Source of the DNA: Coriobacteriaceae bacterium
GTDB taxonomy: Bacteria > Actinomycetota > Coriobacteriia > Coriobacteriales > Atopobiaceae
DNA length: 64,000 nucleotides
Reading direction: 5' to 3'
Assembly: GCA_004557505.1 (NCBI GenBank)
Contig: SFGZ01000008.1
Location: forward strand, 62,001 to 126,000
The notes below the pieces were generated by a model, which did not search any database, was not told the origin of the DNA, and saw nothing but the letters and a program-made list of their open reading frames with translations. Positions 24,080 through 33,248 of this stretch are shown here, in pieces; positions within the stretch are counted from its first letter, which is position 1; each line of letters begins with the position of its first letter. The position numbers were made by a program, and so were the translations under genes.

Positions 24080-27000
24080 CTATTCGCCCACGCGCACGCC
24101 AAAGTCGGGTGCGATAGGCCTGTTTATCGCAGAGAGCAGCTCTTCCCTAGTACATGAGAGTACCCATTCGCCAAACTCGCCGCACGCCTCGCGCTCGCGG
24201 ATGCCCTCGAGGTAGCGGGCGGAGTCCTCAAGGGCAACGCGCGCCGGGCTTGCCGCCATGGTGATGAGCCGCGCGTCGCCGAAGCCGGCAAGCGAGAGCA
24301 GGCCCAGCTCGGAGAAGATCTGGATGCCGCAGGCGACGGCACCCTCGGCGAGCGGGCGGCCCCCCACCGTGGCCATGGTCGCAAGCTGGGAGTCGTGCGC
24401 CGAGAAGGACGCCCGGCCCACGCTGGCAGCGCTTCTAGAGACGCCGCGCAGCGCCTGGTAGAGCGCGACGAGCTCGTCTCGCGTGGGCGCCGCCTGGTCG
24501 AGGATGCGCTGCGAAGAGAGAAGGTCACGCTGGCCAAAGAGCAAATGTACGCAGGCACTGTCACCGTCTCGCCCGGCGCGGCCGCTCATCTGGTTGAACT
24601 CGACGCGCCCCAGCGGCATGTCGTAGAGCACGACGCTGCGCACGTCGGGAACGTTCACGCCCTCGCCAAAGGCGCTGGTGGAGACGATGCAGGAGAGCTC
24701 GCCCGTGCGGAAGGCCCGCTCGACGCGGGTGCGGTCCGCGCGCGGCAGGCACGCGTTGTAGAAGGCGACCCGTGGCGCAAGCTCCGGCACCTGGTGGCGC
24801 AGAAGACGCGCCAGCGTCACCGAGCGCGCCCGCGAGTTGACGTAGGCGATGCACTTCTCGCCCTCGGCCACGATCGAGACGAGCGCGGCGTCGCGGTCGC
24901 GCAGGCCGCGGCAGTCATCCAGGCGGAGGTTGTCGCGCACGGAGGGGTCGACGATCACGTCCTGCGCCGCGATGCCGCAGAGGTCGCAGACGTCGCGAGC
25001 GACCTCGGGCGAAGCCGTGGCCGTGGCGGCGAGGACGGTTGGCTCGCCGAGCGCGGCGCGAACGCGGGGCAGGTCGCGATAGGCATTGCGCGAACCCGAG
25101 CCGGCGGGCGAGCCGTGGTGCGCCTCGTCCACCACGAGGAAGCCAACGCGGCCGGAGCGCGCGAGGTCGTCCACGTGGATGGCCAGGTACTCGGGCGTGG
25201 TGAGGACGATGCCAATCCGCCCGGACGCCAGTTCCTCGTAGATGCGGGCGCGCCCGTCTGCGGGCGTCTCGCCCGTGAGCACCGCCACGCCCACGCCGAA
25301 GGACGCAAGCTCGTCGGAAAGATGGCGGGCCTGGTCGGCCACAAGCGCGCGCAGCGGGTACACAAAGACGCTGGCACGCTGCTGCGCCAGGGCGGTGCGC
25401 GCCGCGTGAACGTGGAAGACGAGCGACTTGCCGCGCCCCGTGGCCATCACGCAGAGGGCGGAGCGGCCGGCCGCGAGGCGCGAGAGCGCCTCTCGCTGTG
25501 CGGGAAGGAGCGGCTTCTCGCCGATGAGGGCGTGTACCAGGCTCGCGGTGAGGGCGCCGTAGCCCTGGGGAGAGCCATCGGGCGCCGCCGCACCGGCGGG
25601 CCCTGCCGTCGCGCTGGGTGCGGCGGGTACGGCAGGCCCTGCCGGCGCGGCCTCCTCGCCACCCTCCTCGCGCGCGAAGAGCGCGTCCACAAAGCCGGGA
25701 CCGGCCGCCGGCGCGTCCCCACCGTCACGGTAGAGGATGTCCTTGACCATGAGCTTTGGCTTCGTACGGCCCTGCCAGGTCTCATCGACGGCCTCGAAGA
25801 CCAGGTCGACCACGCTGTCCGTGGCGCAGGCGCGCGAGCAGTCAGGCACGCGGAACATGATGGCCGGCACCGAGGCGACGCCATCCGTGGCAAGGAAGCG
25901 CAGGTGGGCGCCGTCGGCCCCAACACGGGAGCGATTTTTCATGGTGACGCCGCGCACGGCGAAGAGCGGCTTCTTGTTGCCCTGGCCAAAGGGTTGCAGG
26001 GCCTCGAGCGCGGCGATCGAAGAGACGGTGAGCTCGGAGAGGCGCACGACCGCCGTGACCTCGCCGCGCGACTCGAACTCCTCGGCCGGCAGCGCGTCGA
26101 GCACAGACTCGAGCCGGTCGCGGAACTCGTCAAGGCGCGAGGCCTCGCAGGTCACGCCCACGGCGCCCGCGTGGCCGCCAAAGCGGACGAGCAGGTCGGA
26201 GCACTGCTCGACGGCGCGGAACAGGTCGACCGAGCCAACGGAGCGGCCGGACCCGCGCGCAATGCCGTCCTGGATGGTGAAGAGAATGGTAGGCACGTGG
26301 TAGCGGTTCACGATACGGCTTGCCACGATGCCCTTGACGCCCTCGTGCCAGCCCTCGCCACCAACGACTATGACGCGCCCGCCGTGCCAGGTGGCCGCGA
26401 CCTTCGCGAGCGCCTCCTCGGTGAGGAGCGACTCCGTCTCGCGGCGCTGCCGGTTGATGTCCTCAAGCTGCCCCGCGAGGACCGGCGCCTGGGCGGGGTC
26501 GTTGGTCATGAGCACGTCGATGGCCACGTCGGTGGTGCCCATGCGTCCGGCGGCGTTGAGGCGCGGGATGATCGAGAAGGGCAGCGAGTCCGCCGTGACC
26601 TCGGAGATGTCCTGACCGGCGCAGGCCGCAAGGGCCGCAAGGCCGGGACGCGAGGTGCTCCTCAGCCGCCTTATGCCATCGGCGACCAGGGCGCGGTTCT
26701 CGGACGAGAGCTGCATCATGTCCGAGAGGGTGCCCAAGGCGGCGACGTCGGTGTAGGAGCGCCAGATGTCCGGCCTCCCCAGGCGCTGGCCCAGCACCGC
26801 CAGCAGCTTGAGCGCCACGCCCGCGCCCGCAAGGTCGCGGGAGGGGCCGTCTGCCGCAAGCTTGGGGTCCGTCACGGGAACGCCGCGCGGCACGAGGTCC
26901 GCCGGCTCGTGGTGGTCGGTCACCACCACGTCTATCCCCTGCTCGCGAAGCCAGCCGACCTCGTGCTCGGCGGAAATGCCGTTGTCGACGGTCACGATGA

Positions 27001-27430
27001 GGTCCGGCTTGCCGTCTGCCAGCACGCGGTCGAGCGCCGCCTTGGTGAGGCCATAGCCCTCGCCAAAGCGGTGCGGGATGTAGGCGCGGGCGTGTCCGCC
27101 CAGCTCACGCAGGCCAAGTGCGAGAATGCAGGTGGAGCTCATGCCATCGACGTCGAAGTCACCAAAGACGGCGATGCCCTGCCCCGCCCTCACGGCCCTC
27201 TCGACGCGATCCGCCGCCTCGGACATGCCGGGAATGGAAAGGGGGTCTGCCCAGTCGCGCTCGAGGGAGGGCGTGAGGAAGGCGCGCGCCTCGCGGGCGT
27301 CGGTGATGCCCCGGGCCACAAGGACCCGCGCCACGAGCCGGGGAACGCCCAGGGCGGCAGCGAGAGACGCCTCAGCGCGCGGGTCCGCGCCGAGGACGTC
27401 CCAACGTCGGCTGTCGAGAAGGCCGGGCAT
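24080..27430 (-). CDS. recJ: RecJ single-strand exonuclease fused to a RecQ-like helicase
   Basis: The amino-terminal 560 residues are a complete RecJ: GDFDVDGMSS (DHH motif I), TVDNG, VTDHHEPAD, IPRLNAAGRMG and the DHHA1 motif RFGGHAGAVG, giving 5'-3' exonuclease activity on single-stranded DNA. An Ala/Pro/Gly linker (about 595-645) leads into a superfamily 2 helicase: Walker A ATGRGKS near residue 664, DEAH near 768, ATATAS, and motif VI QMSGRAGRDG near 947. The last 110 residues show no RQC zinc cysteines or HRDC domain that I can recognise. At 1,116 residues it is about twice the size of ordinary RecJ. The fusion joins an unwinding motor and its nuclease in one chain; RecQ and RecJ act together in other bacteria. 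secF ends one base upstream. Confidence 0.92.
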   Translation of the reverse strand: MPGLLDSRRWDVLGADPRAEASLAAALGVPRLVARVLVARGITDAREARAFLTPSLERDWADPLSIPGMSEAADRVERAVRAGQGIAVFGDFDVDGMSSTCILALGLRELGGHARAYIPHRFGEGYGLTKAALDRVLADGKPDLIVTVDNGISAEHEVGWLREQGIDVVVTDHHEPADLVPRGVPVTDPKLAADGPSRDLAGAGVALKLLAVLGQRLGRPDIWRSYTDVAALGTLSDMMQLSSENRALVADGIRRLRSTSRPGLAALAACAGQDISEVTADSLPFSIIPRLNAAGRMGTTDVAIDVLMTNDPAQAPVLAGQLEDINRQRRETESLLTEEALAKVAATWHGGRVIVVGGEGWHEGVKGIVASRIVNRYHVPTILFTIQDGIARGSGRSVGSVDLFRAVEQCSDLLVRFGGHAGAVGVTCEASRLDEFRDRLESVLDALPAEEFESRGEVTAVVRLSELTVSSIAALEALQPFGQGNKKPLFAVRGVTMKNRSRVGADGAHLRFLATDGVASVPAIMFRVPDCSRACATDSVVDLVFEAVDETWQGRTKPKLMVKDILYRDGGDAPAAGPGFVDALFAREEGGEEAAPAGPAVPAAPSATAGPAGAAAPDGSPQGYGALTASLVHALIGEKPLLPAQREALSRLAAGRSALCVMATGRGKSLVFHVHAARTALAQQRASVFVYPLRALVADQARHLSDELASFGVGVAVLTGETPADGRARIYEELASGRIGIVLTTPEYLAIHVDDLARSGRVGFLVVDEAHHGSPAGSGSRNAYRDLPRVRAALGEPTVLAATATASPEVARDVCDLCGIAAQDVIVDPSVRDNLRLDDCRGLRDRDAALVSIVAEGEKCIAYVNSRARSVTLARLLRHQVPELAPRVAFYNACLPRADRTRVERAFRTGELSCIVSTSAFGEGVNVPDVRSVVLYDMPLGRVEFNQMSGRAGRDGDSACVHLLFGQRDLLSSQRILDQAAPTRDELVALYQALRGVSRSAASVGRASFSAHDSQLATMATVGGRPLAEGAVACGIQIFSELGLLSLAGFGDARLITMAASPARVALEDSARYLEGIREREACGEFGEWVLSCTREELLSAINRPIAPDFGVRVGE

Positions 27431-27431
27431 G

Positions 27432-28418
27432 CTAGCCTTCCTTTGGCTCGTTCTTCTCGGCGGCGTCCACGGCGGGAGCGGCCTCGGCCTTAGCGGCGCT
27501 GCCGTACCTCGCCTCGAGCTTGGCCCACTTGGGCTCGCGCGTCTTCCAGATGGCCAGAAGCGGCGACGCCACGGCGAAGCTGGAGTAGGTGCCCAGGACC
27601 TCGCCGACCAGGATGGCGAAGGCGAAGTCCTTAAGGGTGGCGCCGCCGATGGCCAGCATGCAGATGACCGGCACGAGCGTCACGACCGTGGTGTTGATGG
27701 TGCGGACGATGACCTCGTTGATCGAGAAGTTGCAGATCTCGAAGTAGGTGCGATGCACGCCGTCACGGAGCTGCTTGGCGTTCTCGTTCATGCGGTTGAA
27801 CTCGACCACGGTGTCGTAGAGCGAGTAGCCCATGATGGTGAGCAGCGCCGCGATCACGTTGGGCGAGATGTCGATTTGGAACCAGGCGTAGACGCCCAGC
27901 GTGATGACGAGGTCGTGGATGAGCGCGGCCACGGCCGTGATGGACATCTTGAACTCGTAGCGGAACGAGACGTAGGCGATGATGAGGAGGATTGCCACGC
28001 CAAAGGCCATGAGCGAGGAGCGCGTGGTGTCGGCGCCCCAGTCGGGACCGATGGTCGTGACGGTGTAGTTGTCGCTCGTGAGGCCCAGGGACTTGGCGGC
28101 CGCCTGCGCGTGGGCGTTGGCGGTGGCGGGGTCGGTGGTGTCAGAGCGCACGAGGAAGCCCGCCTCGCCCTGCATGGTGGTTGTCTGGACGGTGGCCGTG
28201 CCCTCGTCCGCCACCTCGAGGGCGCCGCGCATCTGCTCGATGGTGACGCCGCCCGTCTCGTAGAAGTCCACCTCTGTGCCGCCCGTGAACTCGATGCCAA
28301 AGACCAAGCCGCGCAGGACGAGGCCGACGATGGAGAGGATCACGAGGACGCACGAGAGCGTGAGGAACTGCCTGCGGTGACCGATGAACGAGATCTCGCG
28401 GGAGAAGTGGCTACGCAC
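27432..28418 (-). CDS. secF: Protein translocase subunit SecF
   Basis: SecF works with SecD and the proton gradient to pull secreted proteins through SecYEG. The 328 residues show a first membrane helix (LTLSCVLVILSIVGLVL), the FGIEFTGGTEVDF motif, a small extracytoplasmic domain, and the C-terminal five-helix bundle with SLYDTVVEFNRMNEN and RTINTTVVTLVPV. The C-terminal tail is Ala/Glu-rich. I choose the GTG at 28418, with gggggtgagg just before it; it overlaps the secD stop by 8 bp. A GTG at 28427 is the alternative. Confidence 0.95.
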   Translation of the reverse strand: MRSHFSREISFIGHRRQFLTLSCVLVILSIVGLVLRGLVFGIEFTGGTEVDFYETGGVTIEQMRGALEVADEGTATVQTTTMQGEAGFLVRSDTTDPATANAHAQAAAKSLGLTSDNYTVTTIGPDWGADTTRSSLMAFGVAILLIIAYVSFRYEFKMSITAVAALIHDLVITLGVYAWFQIDISPNVIAALLTIMGYSLYDTVVEFNRMNENAKQLRDGVHRTYFEICNFSINEVIVRTINTTVVTLVPVICMLAIGGATLKDFAFAILVGEVLGTYSSFAVASPLLAIWKTREPKWAKLEARYGSAAKAEAAPAVDAAEKNEPKEG

Positions 28419-29946
28419 GAGCCTCACCCCCCTTCGCCGGCGAGGCAGGCGACGCGGCCCCTCTCGCCGAATGGACTTGCTGGGACCTGCGCTCTGCCTC
28501 GGCAATGTCCTGGTCGACGCCCCAGAAGCCGGGGTGCGACGGAATGACGTGGGCGGCAAGGAGCCTGAGCGCGGGCGCCTTGAAGCCGAACATGGTCACG
28601 ATGTCGCAGGCGACGCCAAGCGCCAGCGTGAGTCCGAAGCCCTTGACGGTACCGGTGCCCACGAAGAAGAGGGCGAGCGCGGTGACGAGGGTCACGATGT
28701 CGGCGTCGAGCGAGGTCATGATGCCGTGGCGCGCGCCCGAGACGGAGGCGTTCTTGACGGTGCGGCCCATGCGGACCTCCTCGCGGAAGCGCTCGAGCAC
28801 CAGGATCGAGGAGTCTGCCGCCGATCCCGTGGTAAGCACCATGCCCGCCAGGCCAGGAAGCGACAGCGAGAACATGCCGTAGTGCGAGAGGGTGGCGAGG
28901 AGCCCCAGGTAGAGGGCAGCGAAGACCACAAGGGAGCCAAGCGTGAGAAGCCCCAGGCCGCGATAGAAGAAGAACAGGTAGACGATAACGATGGCAACGC
29001 CTATGACAAGCGCGAGGATGCCCTGGTTGAGCGAGTCCTGGCCAAGCGTGGGGCCAACGACGCGGCTCTCGGAGTAGCCGAGCGTGACCGGCAGCGAGCC
29101 GGAGTCGAGCACGGTCTTGAGCTCCTGGGCCTGGTCGCTTGTGAAGTTGCCGGTGATGGAGACCTTGCCGCCCGATATCTCTTCCTGGACAGCGGGGGCT
29201 GACTGCACCACGCCGTCGAGCACGATGCAGATCTGGCCCTTGGTGGGGGCAAGCCCCCTGGTGACCCGGGCGAAGATGTCCGCGCCCTCGGGGTTGAAGG
29301 AGATGTTCACGGCATAGGTGCCCACCGACGTCGATGACTGCGCGACGGAGGTTGACTCGATGTAGGAGCCATCGAGGAAGGCGGTGTAGGTGCCCTGCCC
29401 GAGCGTCACGTTGGACGCGCCGGCCCCGATCTTGGCGAGGGCCTCCGCGTCACCGATGTCATCGAGGCGGACGAACTCGAGGTGGCCGGTCTGGCCGATG
29501 GTCTGGACCGCGGAGTCGGCGTCCGTGGCACCGGGAATCTGGACCAGGATCGAGTTGGTGCCCTGGATCTGCACGGTTGCCTCGGAGGCGCCCAGCGTGT
29601 TCACGCGCTTCTCGACGATGGTCTTGGCGGTGTTCATCTCGTCTGCCGAGGGCGCGGCGCCGTCCTGCTTGGAGGCGGTGAGAATCACCGAGACGCCACC
29701 CTGGATGTCGAGGCCGGTGGTGATGCGCTCCCCGAGCGGCGTGAAGCAGAAGACGCACGCCACGCAGACGGCGGCCGTCACCACGAGCGTCGAGACGTAG
29801 CGGCGTACGGCTGGGTTCATACGGCGTCGCTTGGCGCGGCCCGAGCGAGCGGCTCGCCCGCCCTTCGAGCCACGCGATCTTGACTCGGTGGCGTTCCACC
29901 GGTCGAGGCCCGTCCTGGGGGCCTCGCGGTCTTGCTTTTGGGCCAT
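28411..29946 (-). CDS. secD: Protein translocase subunit SecD
   Basis: SecD is the RND-related partner of SecF. The 511-residue protein has a basic amino-terminal cytoplasmic tail (residues 1-40, with RAKRRRMNPAVRR), a membrane helix, the GLDIQGGVSVIL motif, a periplasm-type P1 domain, then DSGSLPVTLGYSESRVVGPTLG and the five-helix domain with GSAADSSILVLERFREE. The ATG at 29946 follows agaagg. The P1 domain is shorter than in E. coli SecD (615 residues), as in other Gram-positive bacteria. No yajC is adjacent. Confidence 0.95.
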   Translation of the reverse strand: MAQKQDREAPRTGLDRWNATESRSRGSKGGRAARSGRAKRRRMNPAVRRYVSTLVVTAAVCVACVFCFTPLGERITTGLDIQGGVSVILTASKQDGAAPSADEMNTAKTIVEKRVNTLGASEATVQIQGTNSILVQIPGATDADSAVQTIGQTGHLEFVRLDDIGDAEALAKIGAGASNVTLGQGTYTAFLDGSYIESTSVAQSSTSVGTYAVNISFNPEGADIFARVTRGLAPTKGQICIVLDGVVQSAPAVQEEISGGKVSITGNFTSDQAQELKTVLDSGSLPVTLGYSESRVVGPTLGQDSLNQGILALVIGVAIVIVYLFFFYRGLGLLTLGSLVVFAALYLGLLATLSHYGMFSLSLPGLAGMVLTTGSAADSSILVLERFREEVRMGRTVKNASVSGARHGIMTSLDADIVTLVTALALFFVGTGTVKGFGLTLALGVACDIVTMFGFKAPALRLLAAHVIPSHPGFWGVDQDIAEAERRSQQVHSARGAASPASPAKGGEARA

Positions 29947-30014
29947 GTGCAAACCTTCTCGATTAAGGCCCCACCCGCATGAGCGGCGCAGGGCCGTTGT
30001 GCATGAACTGCCAC

Positions 30015-30042
30015 ATTCTAGCATTGTTGCATGCGAGGACAA
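30015..30042 (-). promoter_or_regulatory. Promoter of secD-secF
   Basis: The minus strand has TTGTCC, 16 bp, then TAGAAT (plus 30037-30042 and 30015-30020). It is about 65 nt upstream of the secD start and in the only gap of the recJ-secF-secD run. Confidence 0.6.
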
Positions 30043-30111
30043 CCTCGGGCGTCCCAGCTGCGGCAACGCCGCTCAGCCGGTCAGCGCCTGCGAAGGGCCC
30101 CTCGCGCCGGA

Positions 30112-30237
30112 CTAGAACTCGAACGCCTCTCGCAGCGCCCGGGCGGCGGCGTCCTCGTCGGGACCCTCCACGCTCACGGTGATCTTGTCGCCCCTTCCCT
30201 TGCCTGCCCCACCTGACCGAGCACACAGGCCCGCAGC
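30112..30237 (-). pseudogene. C-terminal fragment of an HPr-like protein
   Basis: Directly after the brnQ stop codon, and in the same frame, about 30 codons read AGKGRGDKITVSVEGPDED and end ARALREAFEF before a stop. This matches the C-terminal part of HPr, as in the intact HPr of this window (AAGLGTGTKVEIACDGPDEQ). The phosphorylated His, the regulatory Ser and everything amino-terminal are missing and no start codon is present. It looks like the tail of a lost ptsH paralogue truncated by the arrival of the brnQ gene. Confidence 0.7.
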
Positions 30238-31560
30238 CTAGCCCGCGGCCTTCGCGGGGTGCCTACGCGCGTGACTGAGCACCACGGCGATCACAGCGGC
30301 GAGCACGGCGGGAAGCACCCAGCCCATACTCGCCCACGCAAACAGCAGGACGTCGAAGGGGATCCAGAGCGAGGGGGCCAGCGCGTCTCGCAGGCTGACG
30401 GAAACGCTCACCACGGTCACCGCTCCGACGACCCAGGCCCACAGCCCCGGAACGCAGTCGCAGATATGGTGCAGCATGCCCATGATGACCAGGCAGATGG
30501 CAGCCGGGTAGAGCGCGTTCAGCATGGGCACGGAGAAGGCGAGGATCGCGTCGAGGCCAAAGTTTGACACCACGCAGGAGAAGACCGCGAACCCGAGGGC
30601 CCAGGCCTGATAGCTCGTGCGCGGGAACTCCCCGGCGAAGTACGTCCCGCAGCCGCTGATGAGGCCGATGCACACGTTGAGGCAGGCGATCAGGAAGATG
30701 GCTGCGGCGATGGCGACGCCGACGCTGCCAAAATGGCGCGTCGCTGACTCGGTGAGCACGGAGGCGCCGTTCGTTGCGTCGGGGATGACCGAGGAGAGCT
30801 GCATGCCCGTGAAGGCGAAGCCGATGTAGATGACGCCGATGATAATACCAGCCACGATCCCGGCCCGCGAGATCTCGCGGGCGACGTCGGCGGGCTCGGT
30901 GACGCCAAGCGCGCGGATGTTCGTGGCGATGACGATACCGAAGGTGAGCGAGGCGAGAAGGTCCATCGTCTGGTAGCCCGTCAGAAAGCCCTGGAGCACC
31001 GGCAGCCGGTCGTAGGGTGCCTGGGCGGCAAGGGGCGCGGCCTCCGGGCTCAAGATGGCCGCGGCGGTGACGGCGATGATGAGCAGGATGAGGGCCGGAC
31101 CCGTGATGCGTCCGAGCAGCCTGGTCAGGCGGCCCGGACGGAGCGCGAGCAGGAAGGCCACGCCGAAGAAGAGCACCGAGAACACGAGACGCGCGTCCCC
31201 AACGCCCGTGCCGTCGGGCAGGAGCGGCACGAGCATCTCGAACGAGGTGGACGACGTGCGCGGGATCGCCAGGCACGGGCCGATGGCGAGGTAGACCGCC
31301 GCCACGAACACGCGGCCGTAGAGAGGGTGTACGCGGTCGGCGAGCTTGCGAGCCGTGCCCGCGAGCGCCACGGAGACGACTCCGAGGATTGGAAGGCCGA
31401 TGCCCGTCACGAGAAACCCCGCAACGGCCGGCACGATGTCCACCCCCGCTCGGAGCCCGAGCAACGGAGGCAGGATGAGGTTGCCGGCCCCAAAGAACAT
31501 CGAGAACAGCGTCACCCCTACCATCGCGGCCTGCGCGATCGTCAGCTTGCCTGCACTCAC
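30238..31560 (-). CDS. brnQ: Branched-chain amino acid transport protein BrnQ
   Basis: BrnQ imports leucine, isoleucine and valine by sodium or proton symport. The 440 residues contain about twelve membrane helices, with the family's first helix TLFSMFFGAGNLILPPLLG, the AIGPCLAIPRTSSTSFEM region and GFLTGYQTMDLLASLTFG. The frame is open far upstream into tgt, but the GTG at 31560 is supported by agaggaaggg 8 bp before it and by the position of the first family block. An HPr fragment follows directly. It is about 110 bp downstream of tgt. Confidence 0.93.
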   Translation of the reverse strand: MSAGKLTIAQAAMVGVTLFSMFFGAGNLILPPLLGLRAGVDIVPAVAGFLVTGIGLPILGVVSVALAGTARKLADRVHPLYGRVFVAAVYLAIGPCLAIPRTSSTSFEMLVPLLPDGTGVGDARLVFSVLFFGVAFLLALRPGRLTRLLGRITGPALILLIIAVTAAAILSPEAAPLAAQAPYDRLPVLQGFLTGYQTMDLLASLTFGIVIATNIRALGVTEPADVAREISRAGIVAGIIIGVIYIGFAFTGMQLSSVIPDATNGASVLTESATRHFGSVGVAIAAAIFLIACLNVCIGLISGCGTYFAGEFPRTSYQAWALGFAVFSCVVSNFGLDAILAFSVPMLNALYPAAICLVIMGMLHHICDCVPGLWAWVVGAVTVVSVSVSLRDALAPSLWIPFDVLLFAWASMGWVLPAVLAAVIAVVLSHARRHPAKAAG

Positions 31561-31669
31561 CGAATCGTCCCTTCCTCTGGAATCGACGAACAAGTCAGAG
31601 TCTATCCGATTGCCGCTGAGGCGGCGCTGGCGTCGGGCGGACACCGTAGCGGGGACACGTGGCCGGCGC

Positions 31670-32809
31670 CTACCAGTCGCCTGCGGCCGGCGAGTCCATC
31701 CAGCGCGAGACGAACTCCCCGTACGTACCAGCGATGATTGCCTCGCGCGCGCGGCGCATGAGCTCGAGCAGAAAGTACAGGTTGTGGAGCGACAGCAGGA
31801 TGGAGCCGGCCATCTCCTTCTGGCGAACCAGGTGGTGCAGGTAGGCGCGGGAGTACCCACCCTGGCAGACGGGACAGGCACACGCGGGGTCGAGCCGCCC
31901 GGCGTCATGGGCGAAGCGCGCGTGGCGCAGGTTGAGCTTGCCCTCGCTCGAGAAGGCCGTGCCCATGCGCGCCGTGCGGGTGGGGAGCACGCAGTCGAAC
32001 ATGTCGATGCCGCACGCCACGCCGCGCACGAGCGTGGTGGGGTTGCCCACGCCCATGAGGTAGCGGGGCTTCTCGCGCGGCATGTACTGCGAGGCCAGGG
32101 GCTCGAGGCTCTCGAACATGGTCTCGTGGTCCTCCCCCACCGAGTACCCGCCGATGCCAAACCCCGGGAAGTCGCCCACGTCGAGCAGGTGCTGGAGAGA
32201 CCGCCTACGCAAGGCGAGGTCCATCCCGCCCTGAACGATGCCAAAGAGGGCCTGGTCGGTGCGGGTGTGCGCCTTCCAACAGCGCTCGGCCCACAGCGCG
32301 GAGAGCTCTACCGCGCGCTCGACCTTCGCGCGCGGCGCCGGGTAGCCCACGCACTGGTCGAGCTGCATCACGATGTCGGCACCCAGCCTCTGGGCGATGG
32401 ACATGTTCTCCTCGGGCGTCCACATGAACCAGCGGCCGTCATAGTCCACCGCGCGAAAGCGCACCCCGTCGGCGGAGAGCTTGCAGAACTCCTCGTGGCT
32501 GAAGACCTGGAAGCCGCCGGAGTCCGTGAGGATGGGGCCGTTCCAGCGTGTGAAGGCGTGGAGTCCACCCATCTCGGCCACGAGGTCGGCACCGGGACGC
32601 ATGGCGAGGTGGTAGGTGTTGGCGAGGATGATCTTGGCCCCAAGCTCCGCAAGCTGTGGCACCAGGACCCCCTTTACCGTGCCCTTCGTGCCCACGGGCA
32701 TGAAGATGGGCGTGGGCACGTCGCCGTGCGGGGTGTGAAGGACGCCCGCCCGCGCGTGCGTGGCGCCGTCCTCGGCGACGATGTCGTAGGAGAACCACTC
32801 GGACTCCAT
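31670..32809 (-). CDS. tgt: tRNA-guanine transglycosylase
   Basis: Tgt replaces guanine-34 of tRNAs with GUN anticodons by the queuosine precursor preQ1. The 379-residue enzyme shows GTKGTVKGV, the general catalytic DSGGFQVFS, GIVQGGMDLALR, the nucleophile region FDCVLPTRTAR and the zinc site CACPVCQGGYSRAYLHH. The ATG at 32809 follows gagaggag by 8 bp. queA and queH, which make and finish queuosine after this step, lie 2-4 kb upstream on the same strand with ptsH and a plus-strand gene between. Confidence 0.96.
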   Translation of the reverse strand: MESEWFSYDIVAEDGATHARAGVLHTPHGDVPTPIFMPVGTKGTVKGVLVPQLAELGAKIILANTYHLAMRPGADLVAEMGGLHAFTRWNGPILTDSGGFQVFSHEEFCKLSADGVRFRAVDYDGRWFMWTPEENMSIAQRLGADIVMQLDQCVGYPAPRAKVERAVELSALWAERCWKAHTRTDQALFGIVQGGMDLALRRRSLQHLLDVGDFPGFGIGGYSVGEDHETMFESLEPLASQYMPREKPRYLMGVGNPTTLVRGVACGIDMFDCVLPTRTARMGTAFSSEGKLNLRHARFAHDAGRLDPACACPVCQGGYSRAYLHHLVRQKEMAGSILLSLHNLYFLLELMRRAREAIIAGTYGEFVSRWMDSPAAGDW

Positions 32810-32925
32810 GTTGCCTGCTCCTCTCGCGAGGCCGGCCCTCCCGGCCGCGGGCCTTGGGTGCGGGCCGGCCGCAGGCCTGCCGGTGAGCGCCGGCCTGCCG
32901 GTGCCCCGGGCCCCTCGCCTCATGA

Positions 32926-32952
32926 AAGCGGCCCGGGAGCCCCGGGCCGCTT
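32926..32952 (-). terminator. Hairpin after ptsH
   Basis: A perfect 12-bp inverted repeat (aagcggcccggg / cccgggccgctt) with a 3-base loop lies 24 bp after the ptsH stop. On the minus strand only three uridines follow, so termination strength is uncertain. The following 100 bp up to tgt are extremely GC-rich. Confidence 0.6.
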
Positions 32953-32975
32953 GCGTACACATGTCCTTGCGCAGC

Positions 32976-33248
32976 CTACTCGCCAAAGCCGGAGTCGACG
33001 AGGGCGACGAGGGCGTCGAGCGCCTCCTGCTCGTCGGGGCCATCGCAGGCGATCTCGACCTTGGTGCCGGTGCCAAGGCCAGCCGCCAGGATCATCATGA
33101 TGGACTTGGCATTGACGGGCGCGGTGTCCTTGTCGACGTTCTTGATGGTGACGTTGGACTGGTACTTCTTGGCCTCGGTCACGAAGACGGACGCGGGACG
33201 AGCGTGGAGGCCGGTGGCGTTGATGATCGTAGTCTGCTTGGAAACCAT
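32976..33248 (-). CDS. ptsH: Phosphocarrier protein HPr
   Basis: HPr passes phosphate from enzyme I to sugar-specific PTS permeases. The 90 residues contain the phosphorylated His-15 in NATGLHARPASVF and the regulatory Ser in NAKSIMMIL, the site used by HPr kinase in Gram-positive bacteria. The ribosome binding site ggggag stands 7 bp before the ATG. Usually ptsH is followed by ptsI; here it stands alone, ending in a hairpin. A truncated second copy lies at 30112-30237. Confidence 0.96.
   Translation of the reverse strand: MVSKQTTIINATGLHARPASVFVTEAKKYQSNVTIKNVDKDTAPVNAKSIMMILAAGLGTGTKVEIACDGPDEQEALDALVALVDSGFGE

Noticed and set aside
24395..27493. Plus-strand frame of about 1,000 codons opposite recJ
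   Set aside because: No family resemblance, composition typical of an antisense GC-rich frame, and RecJ-helicase motifs are unambiguous on the other strand.
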